Part shown: positions 37,640 through 50,707 of the stretch, one piece after another
How the letters are laid out: each line of letters starts with the position of its first letter
Position numbering within the stretch: position 1 is the stretch's first letter
Source of the DNA: Dioscorea cayenensis subsp. rotundata
Taxonomy: Eukaryota; Streptophyta; Magnoliopsida; Dioscoreales; Dioscoreaceae
Direction of reading: 5' to 3'
Length of the DNA: 64,000 nt
NCBI RefSeq assembly: GCF_009730915.1
Contig: NC_052474.1
Coordinates: 9,831,501-9,895,500 of the forward strand
Notes under the pieces: model-generated
Told to the model about the DNA's origin: nothing
The model's input: only the letters and a program-made list of their open reading frames with translations
Databases searched by the model: none
Program-made: the position numbers and the translations under genes

Positions 37640-39297
37640 TACGTTTTGACCCCTTACAAGTTTTAAATTTATAATAAGTCCTTGTAGGTGCAATTATATA
37701 AAGCTCGAAAATGTTGGAACTTGATATGAATTTTATAACTATTGAAATTTCTCATTAGTCCTTGGCAGGAGTGACAAGTAATTTTTAGATTTTTAAGGAG
37801 TCATAAGTAAACGAAGTTTACCTCCCGCGGGAACTGCTAATTAGTATTTACTATTTTGAATAATTAGAAATTTTAATAAATTAATTTAATTTGCCCCTAT
37901 AATCTCAATTATATTTATAAAATGGTCCGCCAAATGATGAGGTCATGATTATTATTCTTTATTTATTTATTTATATTTTATTGTTGTTCATAATTTTTTT
38001 TTGATAAATATTAAATATAGAACAACCACAAATCTTCAAGAGAGTTTCTCAATAATTTTTTGAACAATGAAAAAATTTCCATCAATTTATTAAATTTAAA
38101 GGTCTATTTATTATTAATTCTTTTATATTTTATTGGCCATGGCATCATATATGATTATTTGACTTAGCATCCCAAATTATTATAAATTTCTCCACCAAAT
38201 AAAATAATTTGGAACAAAAAATAATTTAATTATAAAAATAAAATATTTTAAGTAATTGGTGATTAAATTTTATTAAAGCTATTAATTAAATTAATTAATT
38301 ATTATAAATCTTATCGTGTATTTAGAATTGCCCATTTAAGGTTATTTGACTCATTAGTAAATTAGTGCCCCAAATACCAAGTTTCATAATGTAATTCCTA
38401 CTAAATTATATTCATCAACGGAAGTTTGTCTTTTTACTAATAAAAGTAAAATCAAGTTAATTTATTCATTATTCAATTTTTTGGATTTTTTTATAAAAAC
38501 ACTACTAAATCAAGTAAAGAAAATTTTAAATAAAAAAATAATGTAATTCAAAATTAATTGTTAATTCGAGATTTGAGAATTTTGAAGACAATATTTAGTT
38601 ACTAAAATATGGAATTATATATTTAAGAAATATCATAAATAATGTATAAATAGAAATGTTATAAAAATATATACATTAAAAATCTATTTAAGGGTATAAA
38701 CATAAAAATAACAATGGCATTGAACGTATGCCACCGTGGCAAATATAGACAAATTTGTGTTTCGTTAAGCCCTCCTTATTTTTGGATGTTTTTATTTTTA
38801 TTTTTTTATTTTTATTTTTTTTAACTTTCTATTTTTCTTTGGTTTTAGAAGCAATGCTCAACCATCCATTTAGGGCATCAAATGCGGGTCATAGGCTAAG
38901 ATTTCGGGAATTACAGCCTCAATCTATGAATCGAGACAATAAATAGAGAATTTTGATATATCATCATGGTTGCCCTAGTTTTTTGGGGTAAGGGTTTTGT
39001 TGTTCTTCTCCTTCTCCTTTTCTTAAATTGATTTTATTATATTTAAAAATAATTATGTGAATTTTCTTCTTTTTATTGGATATCCATCCACATTGATTGC
39101 TAGCATCAGGTTGATGAAAATAAAAAGTTATTTGTAGAGATATATTCATGCTCTTTTTGTGAGAATTGGTTAGAAACAAAGAGCAAGGTATTGATTTTCT
39201 AACCATGGTGATTGCTAGAATCCACACTGGTTTAATTGAGGAGTTGTTTTTGTGAGAATTTATTGGAAACAAAGAGAAAAAGGGATTGTTTTGTTGA
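37640..39297. other. intergenic between divergent flippase and PERK genes
   Basis: The two genes are transcribed away from each other, so promoters of both lie here. The sequence is strongly AT-rich. No additional gene, RNA or clear TATA box could be assigned with confidence. Confidence 0.5.
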
Positions 39298-42200
39298 ATG
39301 AGGAGGAAGACAATGGATTTAGCCCCAACTCCAAGTTCTTTACCTACAACTGAAGGTTTTAATTCTTCAATTTCTCCTCCTTCTCAATCGGAGATCGAAA
39401 ACCTAGATTCCAATTCTACACCTCCTCCTCCTCCTCCTCCTCCTTCTGAAACCTTTCCTTCACCTACTTCTTTGTCTTCATCTGCTCCTCCCTCCTCCTA
39501 CAGCATTGCCACCTAGCTCTAATGAGTTTGCTTCTTCACCGCCAGAGTTGTTTCTGGCTCCTCCTCAATCAATGAGCTCTGTTCTAGCTTCACCTCCCTC
39601 ACCACTTGTTGATAATGCTCCTAATCTAGTTTCTCCACCACCACCAAAAGAGGCTTCTTTGCCCTTGGCACCACCAATTTTATCTCCTCCTTCTCCTTCT
39701 CTTCCTTTGATTACAAATGATCAACTATTACCTCCCCCATCTATCTCAACTCCCGGCATTGAGTTCATCTCCTTTTCCTTCCACACCGATAGTAGTGTTC
39801 CCACCTCCTACTTCCTCACAAGTCACTTCAACCTCTCCTAATCTTCCTCAACCTCAACCGATATTATCCTCAACTACTCAAGGTGTTCCAAGTTCTGGAA
39901 TGACAGACATCTCTTCTCCTTTTTCTCCAAAAGCATCAAAATCTACTGACGTTTTTTCTGCTCAAGTCCCATCCTCAAAGCCATCACCTTTGACACCTTC
40001 TGAGGTGGAAACAACCTCTTCGCGATCAACTACAAGTCGTTCTACACCAATGACTATCTCTACTACAACATCATCCAATGGTAATTATATGAAGGAGACC
40101 ATAGTTGGGGCAACTTTTGCAGGTGTACTAGTATTTTTTGTTGCCTTTTTCTTTGTGATAAAAAAGACAAAGAAGAGCCAAAGAACTGACTTAGGAAACC
40201 AATATATATCCTCATCAAGTGCCTTGACAAATCCAGGTAATTACTTGTCAAGCTTTAGTTTGATTTCTAATTATTGTCATTTCTGATTTTTTTTTTTTCT
40301 TTGTAGATGTATATTACCATGGACAACCACATTTGATGGTTTCCGGTCCACTGTCTCCGAGTGTTGCTCCTGGAAATATGTATGGTAACTTTAAAGGTCA
40401 AGCATACCAAGGTGGCCAATCAGAACCCGCTGGATCCAAGACGTGCTTCACCTATGAAGAGTTAATGGATATAACAAATGGGTTTTCTTATGATACCCTC
40501 ATTGGTGAAGGTGGCTTTGGATCTGTCTACAAGGGTATGTTGCCAGATGGAAAAGCTGTTGCTATAAAACAACTGAAGGCTGGTGGCGGACAGGGTGAGA
40601 AGGAGTTTAGAGCTGAAGTTGATGTCATTAGTCGTGTCCACCACCGTCATTTGGTCTCTCTTGTTGGATATTGCTTAGCAGAGCATCGTCGAATGCTTGT
40701 GTTTGAATTTCTTCCAAACAAAACTCTAGAACATCATTTACATGGTACATTTATGAAAATTCTACCTCCCATTAGGCTGTTAGAGATGGATTGTTTTCAG
40801 TTTGATGAGAGATGTTATGTCCACTTCTTATTAATTAGGAAAAGGACTTCCGGTTTTAGAATGGCCAAAGAGATTGAGAATTGCTATTGGTTCTGCTCGT
40901 GGATTGTCTTATCTCCATGAGGACTGTAAGTAGTAAGCTACAGAGTATTATATATATATATTGATTATCATAAAACTAAATTATTTGCTCTTGTCATTTT
41001 TGCAGGCCATCCTCGAATAATACATAGAGACATCAAATCTGCAAATATTCTTTTGGATGAATCTTTTGAAGCACAAGTATGAGTATTGCATTTATCATTG
41101 ATTTTATTTTATCTGAACCTTGATTACAATTAAATGATGTTCCTAAGGTATATTGTGATTAAACTTATCAAATATAACACTTATAAACCCACAGGTTGCA
41201 GATTTTGGTCTTGCAAGATTTGCTAATGATGATTCTCACACTCATGTGTCAACTCGAGTTATGGGAACATTTGGGTATGTCTTGAATTCATTGTATGGGT
41301 ACTACGATTACTCTAATTCAATTTTTTTTTGTTATAACCATATTTTGAAGACCCTAGATATATGTATGTATGTATGTGTGTGTGTATGTGTGTATGTATA
41401 AATTATGTTACTTTTGTTTGGTGAATGAGATAAAAACTATTATTTTTTTTTTCTACAACTTAAATTTCATCCATTATGTATAAGAGCAAATTTCTCATAC
41501 TTGGATCTTAAGATAGACTAATCTGAAATATGGGAAAAATGAAACTGAAGATTAATCATACAAACTATATATATACAGACAGTGTTGTTACTCTCTCTAT
41601 TTTTTATTTTATTTTTTTATAGAATACGTGGATTAATTAACTCCCCAAAATCCTCTATAGCTAATAAGAACTTTACAACTCTAGTCTTCTCAAAAATGTT
41701 TCTAAAAAGTATAACAACAATGCTTTGATAAATAGAAAAGTACTTAACCTAGACCAAGCAGGCATCTTAAAAAACCCATGGGTAGCTATTTTTAAATCTA
41801 AAAGGATATTCTAATACATCACTCCCTTCTTTACGCATCAATTTCATTTATTATTTCATGGTAATGATATGTTAATTGGTATGATAAAATCTAAATTGTT
41901 TCGCTTTTACAAATCACATGATTTATGAAATAGAAGTTTATTGATCTTATGCTACCAATGCAAGGAAAAAAAACACTTATTTAATAGCATGTTTCATTTT
42001 ATTTAGGTACCTTGCTCCAGAATATGCTACAAGTGGAAAATTAACTGATAAAAGTGATGTCTTTTCATTTGGTGTGGTGCTTTTAGAGCTTATTACAGGA
42101 CGCAGACCTGTTTTTGGGGATGAAAGTCTAGTTGAATGGGTATGCCAGAAACCTGCAATTAATTTATTTTCTATTTAAGCATTTGAATACAATGGCAGCA

Positions 42201-44148
42201 TTAAATTTTATACTATTGGCATATGAATTTGATATATAATTTTTCCTCGCTTAAGGGGTATAGATTTGATGTCCTCTTAAAGCGAGATATTTCTTAATTA
42301 AATTACTAGCTAGTCGAGTTTATTTTATGGCCAAAGAAAATTGTTGTGATATTTTCTATTGAGACAGTAGCTTGAATGGTTTAGCATATAACTGATTGGC
42401 TAAGTTTAATCAGATATATCAAGTTAACAACATTCATAGCTAATTAGCCTCCCCCCCTTTTGTGTGTGGAACTTATACAATTGTATCGTTTGTGTGTGTT
42501 CTTGATGCTTATTTCACCCAAAAAAAAAAAAAATGAAGTTGACTTTATTTTCCTAATTGATAAGCATCACAAATTTTTTTTTTTTTAAATTAGTTTGATT
42601 TCAATATTAGATGTAAAAAAAATTGTATTTCAGAACCATAGACACACATCTATGCCATTGGAAACTCTAACTGGAGACTAGTTAGGATTCCTAATTAACT
42701 CCGTGAAAGATAGTTAGGATATATAAGAGAATCCTACTGTGTATATGGAGACCTAAAGAGTAAGGTATCAATTAAAGAGGTTTACAAAATATGGTTGATG
42801 AAGTTAACAGTGTAACTTTCCAATGCACAAAAACTTTTGCTTTGAGAAACGTTCTCTATGTGGTTCCTTTTTAGTAATTTTATTGTTTATAATGCTTTCT
42901 ATAAGCAATTTATGTTGTTTGGCTACCAACATTCCTCCATGAAAATTTTCTATTCAGACTAATATACTTCTTTATATATACATCCTTATAGAGAATTAGG
43001 GAAGTTTATATTACTAATAGTGATTAATTATATGAAAAGCCCTATGAATAATAAGCATGCATATTATTCATTTGCATATTATTTGTACTCTTAAAACTAA
43101 TCATGAATGTATAGGCATATAAAAGATTAGCTCTTGCTAGATGCAAATTAAATATGAAAACAATATTTGTTTCATAGAATATAGGCTTTACAGTTTATCT
43201 TCATCATGTTCATCTCTTGCTTGTGCCCATATTTTTAACCTTTTTTCTTTATAGAGAAATGAGATTGACATTAGTTTATAGGCAGTTGGCGGAAACAACC
43301 TTTGATTAGTTTATTCTACGCTTCTTTTATTGTGAAGTTAAGAAGAACCACTAGTGTGTTTTCTCATTTGTCATGCATCTCTAATGATTAGAGGATGCAT
43401 GGGACATCTAACATGTTATTAGATCATCCATTACCATTCTTACAGTAAGATTATATATTATTCAAAATCTTGTATATCCATCAGTTCATTCTTTAATGGT
43501 GTGGATCACAAATTAATGAATTAATTAGCTTCTAGGAGGCTAAAAGATTTTCTCAAATAATGTCATCCTTGCCTTATTTCCAGGCTCGGCCACTACTAGT
43601 TAATGCTCTTGAGACAGGAGAATATGAAGATTTGGTGGATCCCAGGCTTGAAAATAATTTTGCAAAGAATGAAATGAGTAGAATGATCGAAGTGGCCGCT
43701 GCATGTGTTCGTCATTCTGCTCCTAAGCGACCTCGAATGGTTCAGGTACGTAAAAGATGTTCTCAATTTCTTTTAAATACTACCTTACTTTACAGATATC
43801 TTGATTCCCATATTGTTGTAGTTTTTTTTCCATGGGTTAACTGAGTAAACATTTTATAAAGATCATAATGTCTGAAACTCTCTTCATAAACTCTAAATTA
43901 TATTATTCATGACGAGAACATAGCTCCTGCAGGTATTAAGAACATTGGACAGCGAGGGGGACATGCCAGATCTCTCTAACGGTGTGAAGTTCGGTCAAAG
44001 CATGATATATAATTCTACACAGTACTCAACAGACATCAATAATTTTCGCAAGATGGCATTTGGGACCGAAGATTTCAGTGCAAACCATGGCCACTCTAAC
44101 CCAAGTGGACTAGAACTCAACAGGTCTTTGAAAGAAGATCTCATTTAA
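39298..44148 (+). CDS. proline-rich receptor-like protein kinase (PERK), two +1 lesions in exon 1
   Basis: A plasma-membrane serine/threonine kinase whose proline-rich outer part is thought to sense the cell wall. Eight exons: 39298-40236, 40307-40744, 40839-40925, 41006-41076, 41195-41274, 42007-42139, 43584-43745 and 43933-44148. The product is 707 residues once two extra bases are discounted. Order: Pro/Ser-rich ectodomain (to about 260), one membrane helix ([18 protein letters not shown], about 267-284), then a kinase domain with GEGGFG (379-384), VAIK (Lys400), HRDIKSAN (Asp496), DFG (Asp514), a [20 protein letters not shown] activation segment and ELITGRRPV. There is no signal peptide, as usual for PERKs. 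A second ATG at 39313 is an alternative start. An extra C in 39490-39492 and another in 39752-39754 break the ectodomain frame; the kinase exons are intact. Intron 6 is 1.4 kb. Confidence 0.93.
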
Positions 44149-44267
44149 GAACCATATTCAGCAAACCATTGGGCTAGCTAGTAATGCCACAACCAAATGA
44201 ATTCAACTCCAAGGATATATCCCAATTAATTAAAGAGGCTTGATTTGAGAGCATGACACCTTTTAAG

Positions 44268-44274
<7 letters not shown>

Positions 44275-44308
<34 letters not shown>
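44275..44308. repeat. (AT)n microsatellite
   Basis: Pure AT dinucleotide run of about 34 bases, probably within or just after the PERK 3' UTR. Confidence 0.95.
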
Positions 44309-44309
<1 letters not shown>

Positions 44310-44310
<1 letters not shown>

Positions 44311-45268
44311 ATGTACAGAGACTTCTTCTTTTCAGAGTACCAAAGAAACAATGCAGACAACGTTAAGCTGGATGACCCAATACTGAAGAAATACATGTGT
44401 TGTTTAATAATATTATAATATTTGAAACACTCAATGAAATGATAGTTTTACTTTTTATCAGTAGTCTTGATGTTCATGATACTGTGATAGTAATAAAAAC
44501 GATGCTCATGATATGCTATTGATTGTTAACTGCTATTTCTTAGTATTTGCAATTACCATTTTAGTTATTATGCAATGTTTTTTAGATTTTTTTTAATTGT
44601 TTGAAAACATAAGCCATGCATCCAGCTAAACCGGGAGCATGACATGAAATATCAACTGCCTATTATTGAGCTTGGTGTACAATCAAAATAAATTATTTTT
44701 GTTATTTTAGTGATATTATATTGCTGATGTTCATGTGTTAAATATAGAGATGTACTGAGTTATAAGATACTTGACTTCTACGTGGGAGGTTGAGAATTCT
44801 ACTCACATGCTCTTGATGCATGATTAAAATATTAAATAGGATGTGTGCGATAGTTTGTTTGTATTGCATTGTAAAAAAAAATTTAAAATTAAAAAATTTA
44901 AAATTTAAAATAATATAGAGGTGTTTTATCTTTAAAATTTAAGATATTTTTTCATAATAGTGTATTAGAAATATAATATAATAAATCAAAAAATAATGTT
45001 TCAATAAGACTCATTAAATATACCTTAACACTTTATAAGTTAAATTTTAAGAGATTTTTTTGATATGTTTTTTTGTCATCCTTTAATTTTAAATTAATTA
45101 GATGATGAAAAAGACCGCAAAGCCTAATACTTGTCTTAATGTTAATTACAATGATAATGACATGCTAATCAAATTATTAAAAAATAAAATAAAACTATGC
45201 AGTTGTGTGAGACAAAGAGGCCCATTTTGTCACTCAATCAAATTAAGGAAGGATTTGGTAAGTAAAAG
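44310..45268. other. intergenic, no gene seen, runs into gap
   Basis: AT-rich. A weak tRNA-like phrase near 44755-44820 was examined and not accepted. No coding content is supported. Confidence 0.5.
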
Positions 45269-46268
45269 NNNNNNNNNNNNNNNNNNNNNNNNNNNNNNNN
45301 NNNNNNNNNNNNNNNNNNNNNNNNNNNNNNNNNNNNNNNNNNNNNNNNNNNNNNNNNNNNNNNNNNNNNNNNNNNNNNNNNNNNNNNNNNNNNNNNNNNN
45401 NNNNNNNNNNNNNNNNNNNNNNNNNNNNNNNNNNNNNNNNNNNNNNNNNNNNNNNNNNNNNNNNNNNNNNNNNNNNNNNNNNNNNNNNNNNNNNNNNNNN
45501 NNNNNNNNNNNNNNNNNNNNNNNNNNNNNNNNNNNNNNNNNNNNNNNNNNNNNNNNNNNNNNNNNNNNNNNNNNNNNNNNNNNNNNNNNNNNNNNNNNNN
45601 NNNNNNNNNNNNNNNNNNNNNNNNNNNNNNNNNNNNNNNNNNNNNNNNNNNNNNNNNNNNNNNNNNNNNNNNNNNNNNNNNNNNNNNNNNNNNNNNNNNN
45701 NNNNNNNNNNNNNNNNNNNNNNNNNNNNNNNNNNNNNNNNNNNNNNNNNNNNNNNNNNNNNNNNNNNNNNNNNNNNNNNNNNNNNNNNNNNNNNNNNNNN
45801 NNNNNNNNNNNNNNNNNNNNNNNNNNNNNNNNNNNNNNNNNNNNNNNNNNNNNNNNNNNNNNNNNNNNNNNNNNNNNNNNNNNNNNNNNNNNNNNNNNNN
45901 NNNNNNNNNNNNNNNNNNNNNNNNNNNNNNNNNNNNNNNNNNNNNNNNNNNNNNNNNNNNNNNNNNNNNNNNNNNNNNNNNNNNNNNNNNNNNNNNNNNN
46001 NNNNNNNNNNNNNNNNNNNNNNNNNNNNNNNNNNNNNNNNNNNNNNNNNNNNNNNNNNNNNNNNNNNNNNNNNNNNNNNNNNNNNNNNNNNNNNNNNNNN
46101 NNNNNNNNNNNNNNNNNNNNNNNNNNNNNNNNNNNNNNNNNNNNNNNNNNNNNNNNNNNNNNNNNNNNNNNNNNNNNNNNNNNNNNNNNNNNNNNNNNNN
46201 NNNNNNNNNNNNNNNNNNNNNNNNNNNNNNNNNNNNNNNNNNNNNNNNNNNNNNNNNNNNNNNNNNNN
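45269..46268. other. assembly gap, 1000 Ns
   Basis: Exactly 1000 consecutive N bases, a typical fixed-size scaffold placeholder. The true distance is unknown. Open frames called across it are meaningless. Confidence 0.99.
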
Positions 46269-46993
46269 TAATTCATCATCCCAAACCTTGATAATGAAAA
46301 AAAAGGATAATCTCAAGCAATCAAACACCAAACCATCATTCAACCAAATCAAAACACGATTAGTGAACAATCATCGAGCACCTCCGCCTCGCCGCTAGTC
46401 TGACGGCCGCTAGCATCACCACTGATCGCTGGTGTTGTGGGAGTGGTTGCATCATGAGCTCCTCGTCTTCTCCTTTGATCTCGATCTTTCAATCTAATCA
46501 TTGGTGGACCAAGAGTCGGTAAAAGCGAAGATAGAGCAGGGGAAGCCCGGAAGGGGTAGAGAGGGAGTGGAGGAGGAAAGGGGAGGTGGAAGAGTGGTGA
46601 GCTTTCATGGAAAAGAGACACAATGATGAAGGAGGACCTTGTCCATGGAGGTGGCGGCAGAGATTGGCATCATCGATGCTGCAGGTGGTGGCGTTGTTGT
46701 CTGAGACTCCGAGGAGTATTTTCAATTTTGAAAGAAGGTTTCATCTGGGGGCTAACCCTAACCCTAACTCCAAATATAAAGAGACAGGAAACAAAAATTT
46801 TAAATTGATATTAAATCTTAATATAAGAATATTAAATATTTAAACAAAAGTTGACAAAATAATGAAATATGAAAATATATTTATAGAATTATCAATTATC
46901 AATTATATACTTATCTTTTTTTTTAAATTTGAAGTCTTGAAAGTTGAAACAATGAAAAAGATTAATCTTGGAATCTTGCAAGCTTGAGGCTCA
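46269..46993. other. no gene recognised; possible left flank of the hAT element
   Basis: A GC-richer patch at 46375-46770 contains several short open frames on both strands, none with a known domain. A short CTAACCCTAACCCTAACTCC phrase near 46755 is too brief to be telomeric. The 3' end of the hAT element may lie here or in the gap. Confidence 0.4.
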
Positions 46994-49018
46994 TCAATTT
47001 ATTTCTTCTAAGTCAGTATATATGCCTTCTCTGTTGTCATCAAGGGTGAATTTTTCTCTTTGCTCTTGCAATCTATCTTCAGTGTCCAACCAATCCTTCA
47101 AATATATGCACATTTGCATTGTTTGATTATTCATTCGGCTCCTTCTATCTTCCAATACTCTTTTTCCTACACTAAAACAAGACTCCGATGCTACTGTAGA
47201 CATCGATGGAGTAAAAAGATCACGCGCCATGATGGCAAGCACGGGATAAATATGTGCATGTTGTTTCCACCATGAGAAAATATCAAAATTATCCATTTCT
47301 TCCAATGTAAGAAAATTATTAATATTATTATTTAAAATAATGATTTATTTCATGAGAAGTAGAAGAAGTACTAGTATTAGAAGAAGAAGAAGAAGCACCC
47401 ACTTCCTATTCATTATACATATCATAAAATAAAGAATGATAATTTTCTTTGAGAAAAGAATGATCAAGACCCATATTATTATCATAAGGATCAATTATGC
47501 AAAAAGTGCCATCAATTTTAATACGTGGGTCAAGAAACATAGCTAAAATAGGAAGTGGTTCAATTTTTTCCAAAATATTTTTTAAAATTTTCCTCCATGG
47601 GAGCAATAATAGGAGCAAAATTTGGGTCTTCCCTATATTTTGCAAAAATCTCACTTATAAAAATATTTGGTTGAAAAATAATAGATTGAAGTGGAATAAT
47701 AAACACCAAAAAAAATATTAGTTGAAGTATAAAAAATTTCCAAAAACTCCTTAATCAAATTGCTATTTTCCCAATCATAATTAGTAACATGATCTTCGGG
47801 AAACCTCTCATTAACAAACATGGAAATAATATCTCTATCGTCATAAGCGCAATCCAAAATTTCATAAGTTGAATTCCATCTATGCTCAACATCAATGAGA
47901 TATCTTTTACATCTTCTTCCCCTTTCAGAACAATAAGCTTGAAAATCATGTCTTCGGGTTGAACTATTTTGAACATACAAAATAAAATTTCTAACTTTTT
48001 TAATATGTGGCTCAATTATTTTTAAACCATCTTTAACACATAAATTCAAGACATGACGTGCACAACCCACATGGAAAAACTCCGGAAAATAAAGGCATTA
48101 AATTCATTTTTAAAATATCAACCACATGATTATTTGTTGATGCATTATCCAAAGTAATTGAAATTATAGAACTCGAAATATTATACTCATTAATAGCCTG
48201 AGTTATATAACTTGCAATAACACTTGCAGGTATGCCGGTGTTCTAATTCAAAAAAACTTAAAATACGCTTTTGCAAAACCCAATTATTATGAATATAATG
48301 AGCGGTAACACAAAGATAATTTGTTTGAAATTGAGAAGACCAAATATCCTAAGTAAGAGAAATTTTAAAAGAACAAGAAGATAATTCGGAAATTAAATTT
48401 TATTTATAATCATCATAAATTATAAGACAATATTTTCTCATATTATTTCTTGAAATCGATTTAAAATTAGGATTAAAACCTCGAAGAAGCATTTTTTTAT
48501 AAAAAGAGGGATTTTCGGCAAGATAAAAAGGTTGCTCATTTTGAATAATAAATATTGCAACTTCTTTTCTTGCATTTTCGTTATTAAAAATAAAATTTCC
48601 CATAGTCGAATCGGTAAAACTAATTTGCGTTTGGGTGGGATAGTGTGGCTTTGCGGCATGCTTGTTAGCATGTCTTTTTAATGGCCATCCCCCTCCCCCT
48701 CCCACACACACACACACACACACACACACCCACCCACCACACACACACCCACCCACCCACCCACCCACCCACCCACCAACAACCCAGAACACCCCAAATG
48801 GCAAGAAAAAAATCAACAATATCATAAAATTGCCAAACCCAGGAAGTTCTTTTTCTAGAGCTTGATGGAGGGTTGTTACTAGATGGCCCAACCCCAACCC
48901 AAAACACCCCAAATGGCATAACATGCTCGACATCATGATCCGAAGAATTTAACGGGGTATTTTCATAAAAACCAAACGGAGAATTATTGGAGGGAAAGTT
49001 GGGAGAAGAACAGGCCAT
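46994..49018 (-). pseudogene. hAT-family transposase, decayed
   Basis: On the minus strand from 49018 there is an N-terminal block (MACSSPNFPSNNSPFGFYEN), then a BED zinc-finger remnant ending PLKRHANKHAA near 48650. FKSISRNN lies near 48450 and the central ARHVLNLCVKDGLKIIEPHI near 48050, followed by HRWNSTYEIL near 47880 and LAMFLDPRIK near 47540. The C-terminal dimerisation block WWKQHAHIYPVLAIMARDLF and VASESCFSVGKRVL lies near 47270-47140. This order matches RICESLEEPER/Ac-like transposases. The blocks lie in different frames with stops between them. The front half of the BED finger is missing or overwritten by the CA/CCCA repeat at 48701-48780. Confidence 0.88.
48690..48780. repeat. compound (CA)n/(CCCA)n microsatellite inside the hAT gene
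   Basis: A CCCCT-rich start, about 14 CA units, then CCCA tetranucleotide repeats to 48780. It falls where the cysteine half of the BED zinc finger should be. A phrase ACACCCCAAATGGCA recurs at about 48789 and 48902. Confidence 0.95.
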
Positions 49019-49499
49019 TACGAAGATTAAAAATTAAGAACAAAGGATTACCTCAATTGCTTTAACAAATAATTTAGAAAGTCAATTTTTGGTGCCAAGT
49101 ATGTTTTGAGTGCAACTGAGAGAGTTGATGAAGAACTTGAAACTTGGATTTGCAAAATTGAAGCTTGGAAGTTGGAACTTAGAAGCCAAGAGAAAATTAG
49201 ATTGGGAGATGATAGAGTTTGGTGTGAAAATTTTAGTTTGAATTTAGGGGTATTTTTTAAATTTTTTTAGATATTTTATTCCAAAAATGCCCTCATAAAC
49301 TAGCGGTTCATAGTTGTTGTAAAGGGCAAAACTGTCATTTACACCAAAAAGACTAAAATACCCATAAAACTAGCTGTTAGATAATTGTTGGGATGGGTAA
49401 AAGTGTCTTTCCCACAAAGCAAAAAAAAAATTCAAAATTTTAAATTTTTAATCCCCATTAAAGGAATAAAAAAATAAAAAAAATTTGAATTATGGAGTT

Positions 49500-49710
49500 T
49501 TGAGCCATTTGGCCCTTTAATGACCGTTGTGGGCCGTACTGGGCTACGTGCCTGGATTGGCACGGCCCGCAGGCCACGGAACCCCGGCCTAGCACGGACG
49601 AGGGTTCTGGGTCATGCCAAACCCAGGCACGGTCTGTAGCACCGTGCATGGGCTGGGCACGACCCAAATCGTGCCGGGCGTAGGCCAGCACAGCCTGGTT
49701 GATACCACTA
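49500..49710 (-). mobile_element. hAT 5' terminus and GC-rich subterminal region
   Basis: A GC-rich block unlike its AT-rich surroundings, full of short CGTGCC/GGCACG dyads (for example GGGCACGACC and CGTGCCGGGC). This is typical of hAT subterminal repeats. The minus strand reads TAGTGGTATCAACCAGGCTG from 49710, resembling the start of plant hAT termini. The matching end on the left was not found, so the terminus is inferred. Confidence 0.55.
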
Positions 49711-50276
49711 CCGCTAGATAAATTGGAAAAAAAACTCACTTTATGAATTTTAATTTAATAAAAAAATTTTATTTTAAAATTTATTATAAAGTTAAAAATG
49801 AATTTCATTTTAACATGAGACTTGAGAAAATATTACATATATCTTTGAAAACCTAATCCATCACATGTTTTCTCATATCATTATCATGTGTATGCAAAAT
49901 TAATATAACAATTTTTCTTAAAAAAAAAATTTCTAAAGATTAAGAAAACAACACAAGACAAATCTAGAATTGTTTCCTGTCGGCCAAACAAAAACACACA
50001 CAATATAAATAAATAAATAATGATAATAATTTGTGAATCATCATGTTCCTCGTCACATGTACAAATACAGGCTACCTAATCCCCAAATTATTTCCAAATA
50101 ATAAACCCCAAATCCATAGCTTAACACTGTCGGAATCCTCATTACAAATACAATTTTCAAGTGTCCTTCTCACAGCCAAATACTTTGAAATCCTGAACCA
50201 ATAGGACTTTGTTGCCCCTTGGAAATATAGCACCCTTATCACCATCCAAGGACTCTTAAACACCCCTCCAAACCAC

Positions 50277-50284
50277 TATATAAA
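50277..50284 (+). promoter_or_regulatory. TATA box of the LOB-domain gene
   Basis: TATATAAA lies 80 bases upstream of the start codon in CCACTATATAAACAC, a strong match to the plant TATA consensus. It predicts transcription from about 50310. Confidence 0.6.
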
Positions 50285-50363
50285 CACACTGTATACCTAT
50301 ATATTGTTTTAAATAAGTTCAATTAAATATATATATATACATTGAAGTTATTGTAATTGATTT

Positions 50364-50664
50364 ATGGATGATCAACAAGGTCCTCAATATTATGTAGGAC
50401 AAGAAGGAGTGCAGATGAACAATATGCCTTGCGCCGGTTGCCGGAAACTTCACCGGAGATGTAACCGAGACTGTGTGTTGGCCCCTTATTTTCCGGCCAG
50501 TCAGCCAGAGAAGTTTGCCAGAGTTCATAAGGTCTTTGGAGCAAGCAATGTAATCAAAATGCTTCTTGTAAGTATAATGTGAACATGATTATATGCAAGC
50601 ATGCTTTTCTCTTGTTTGCATGGATAGAGTTCTTGCAATAAGTATATAAGAAAAGTTTGCAATA

Positions 50665-50707
<43 letters not shown>

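Noticed and set aside
44755..44820. tRNA-like phrase (GATACTTGACTTCTACGTGG ... GAGAATTCTACTC)
   Set aside because: The B box is too degenerate and no fold or tail was found; not enough for a tRNA or SINE call.
45102..46370. Three long open frames (about 350-390 codons) across 45102-46370
   Set aside because: They consist almost entirely of the 1000-N gap; no real coding sequence supports them.
46750..46772. CTAACCCTAACCCTAACTCC telomere-like phrase
   Set aside because: Only about two and a half units, and the hexamer is not the usual plant TTTAGGG heptamer.
46349..46843. Cluster of short frames on both strands in a GC-richer patch right of the gap
   Set aside because: Mutually overlapping, low-complexity and without homology I recognise; could be the edge of a gene lost in the gap but cannot be supported.
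47406..48070. hAT blocks considered as separate host genes
   Set aside because: Their order and motifs match one transposase split by frameshifts.
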